Positions 6,409 to 6,946 of a stretch of 6,946 nucleotides of DNA are shown here, in pieces. The stretch lies in contig JAJRTK010000411.1 of NCBI GenBank assembly GCA_024278345.1, forward strand, positions 1 through 6,946, written 5' to 3'. A program made the position numbers and the translations under genes. Below the pieces are notes generated by a model that worked only from the letters and a program-made list of their open reading frames with translations, was not told the DNA's origin and ran no database searches. The number at the start of each line of letters is the position of its first letter. Positions within the stretch are counted from its first letter, which is position 1. The DNA is from a bacterium (lineage in GTDB: Bacteria; CSSED10-310; JAJRTK01).

Positions 6409-6445
6409 TTACCGTGAAATTACACGCAAAGCAGACATCTGTCTT
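6409..6445 (+). repeat. 37-bp repeat, copy A (hairpin motif plus conserved tail)
   Basis: The unit starts TTACCGTGAAATTACACGC and runs to TGTCTT. Its first part forms the CGTG/CACG stem at 6413-6426. Its second part contains AGACA-TC-TGTCT, a short inverted repeat. It aligns without gaps to copy C at 6577-6613 with five differences. No function is recognised. Confidence 0.55.
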
Positions 6446-6463
6446 GCCGTGAAAGTACACGCC
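6446..6463 (+). repeat. Short hairpin motif, copy B
   Basis: GCCGTG-AAAGTA-CACGCC has the same CGTG/CACG stem and AAAGTA loop as copy C, but lacks the conserved tail of copies A and C. It follows copy A without a gap. It is followed after one base by an unrelated hairpin at 6465-6490 (stem GCCTGGA/TCCAGGC, 7 bp). Confidence 0.55.
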
Positions 6464-6464
6464 A

Positions 6465-6490
6465 GCCTGGAGGACGGAAGGCTTCCAGGC
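6465..6490. repeat. Hairpin, 7-bp stem
   Basis: GCCTGGA at 6465-6471 pairs exactly with TCCAGGC at 6484-6490, and two further inner pairs (one G-T wobble) are possible. There is no T-run after it. Confidence 0.4.
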
Positions 6491-6576
6491 GAAAAGATTT
6501 GGGGGTTAAAACATCGGGGGGCTGCGGCGTCCCGCCTTTCATGCTTCTGGGGTGGTTCGATTCTTCTCCATGAGTG

Positions 6577-6613
6577 TTACCGTGAAAGTACACGCCACGC
6601 AGAGATTTGTCTT
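6577..6613 (+). repeat. 37-bp repeat, copy C
   Basis: TTACCGTGAAAGTACACGCC opens the unit, and it ends at TGTCTT, aligned to copy A. The stem CGTG (6581-6584) and CACG (6591-6594) encloses AAAGTA. It is the closest right-hand match to the left-flank hairpin at 138-157. Confidence 0.55.
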
Positions 6614-6760
6614 TATGGCGTAGGTGTGTAGCACGACCTTTGGTTCGTGGAATTTATGGCCTCCGGGCAACGCCTCGCGCTGCTCGGCGGATCACGTTTG
6701 CGTGACTCGAATGGTCACGCCTCGCGTTACCCAGCGGTCGTCCGGGGATTCCATCCCTTG
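6614..6760. other. Gene-free stretch with several imperfect hairpins
   Basis: No credible reading frame is seen. Structures visible: 6632-6649, stem CACG-ACC / GGT-CGTG around TTT with one bulged T; 6692-6705, stem TCACG/CGTGA; and 6701-6719, stem CGTGAC/GTCACG, which competes with the previous one. The ten bases ACGCCTCGCG occur at 6670-6679 and again at 6717-6726. It could be part of a structured RNA or of the dispersed repeat cluster; neither can be shown here. Confidence 0.4.
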
Positions 6761-6946
6761 GCAGGGCTTTGCCCTGCACCCACCAGGGAGCTAGCTCATC
6801 TTCCCGTTGCAACGAAGGGCAACGGGGGCCTTGGTCATAGTACCGGCCACGGTGCAGATTTCAGACGCCGCCCCAGGGCTTCCAGCCCTGGAACCCGGCG
6901 GAGGCTCTGCCTCCGGACCTCCGCTGGGAGCGCCGCTCCCAGACCC
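6761..6946. repeat. Run of compact GC-rich hairpins, mostly with three-base loops
   Basis: Stem-loops visible in order: 6761-6777 (GCAGGGC, loop TTT), 6788-6797 (palindrome GAGCTAGCTC), 6813-6836 (CCCGTTGC/GCAACGGG, 8-base loop), 6873-6891 (CCAGGGCT, loop TCC), 6899-6915 (CGGAGGC, loop TCT) and 6924-6942 (CTGGGAGC, loop GCC). The last three are spaced 25-26 bases apart. The three-base-loop hairpins are each followed by a short linker containing ACC or ACCC. Stem sequences differ while the architecture is constant, which suggests conserved structure. The run reaches the window edge and probably continues. No T-runs follow, so these are not simple terminators. Confidence 0.6.

Noticed and set aside
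6077-6631. Overlapping plus-strand and minus-strand open frames across the 88-bp repeat
   Set aside because: They are produced by the repeat: the period is not divisible by three, so the same peptide appears in every frame. No start site or domain supports translation.
1-6946. tRNA or rRNA genes
   Set aside because: No cloverleaf with a T-arm GTTCRA-type motif and acceptor stem, and no rRNA-like conserved stretches, were found by eye on either strand.

Overview
The window is GC-rich bacterial DNA with three well-supported protein genes in the centre (about 498-6080). On both sides lie gene-free stretches full of repeats and hairpins (1-497 and 6081-6946). The organism cannot be named from this alone. 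The gene types (a cytoplasmic receiver-kinase hybrid, a very large membrane protein with a spermidine-synthase-like domain, and TilS), the GC richness and the hairpin-rich intergenic repeats suggest a Gram-negative environmental bacterium. A planctomycete/verrucomicrobial or deltaproteobacterial-type genome is a guess, not a result.

Layout. 1-497: no convincing gene; two short elements here recur, inverted, at the far right of the window. 498-1592 (minus): a 364-residue receiver domain plus histidine kinase. 1593-1954: divergent intergenic region with a possible plus-strand promoter near 1766-1793. 1955-4432 (plus): an 825-residue protein with about seven membrane helices, a Rossmann aminopropyltransferase/methyltransferase-like domain, and about seven more helices. 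4464-6080 (plus): tilS, tRNA(Ile)-lysidine synthase, 31 bases downstream in the same direction and so probably co-transcribed. 6085-6294: an 88-bp tandem repeat (two full copies and the start of a third) beginning immediately after tilS. Each copy opens with a GC-rich hairpin and a T-rich tail, so the first and third copies may end transcription. 6351-6946: further short repeats and a run of compact hairpins reaching the window edge.

How it fits together. TilS is an essential tRNA modification enzyme. The membrane protein belongs to a widespread family of unknown function. The kinase is transcribed away from them and has no visible partner here. No functional link between the three is evident. 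The least explained parts are the flanks. A 27-bp element (24 identities, including an 18-bp exact core) lies inverted on both sides, about 6 kb apart. A short hairpin motif, CRTG-loop-CAYG, occurs four times, with a paired base change in the left copy that keeps the stem. The right end carries stem-loops with three-base loops separated by short ACC(C)-containing linkers. These look like dispersed repeat families of this genome, but their nature cannot be settled from one window.
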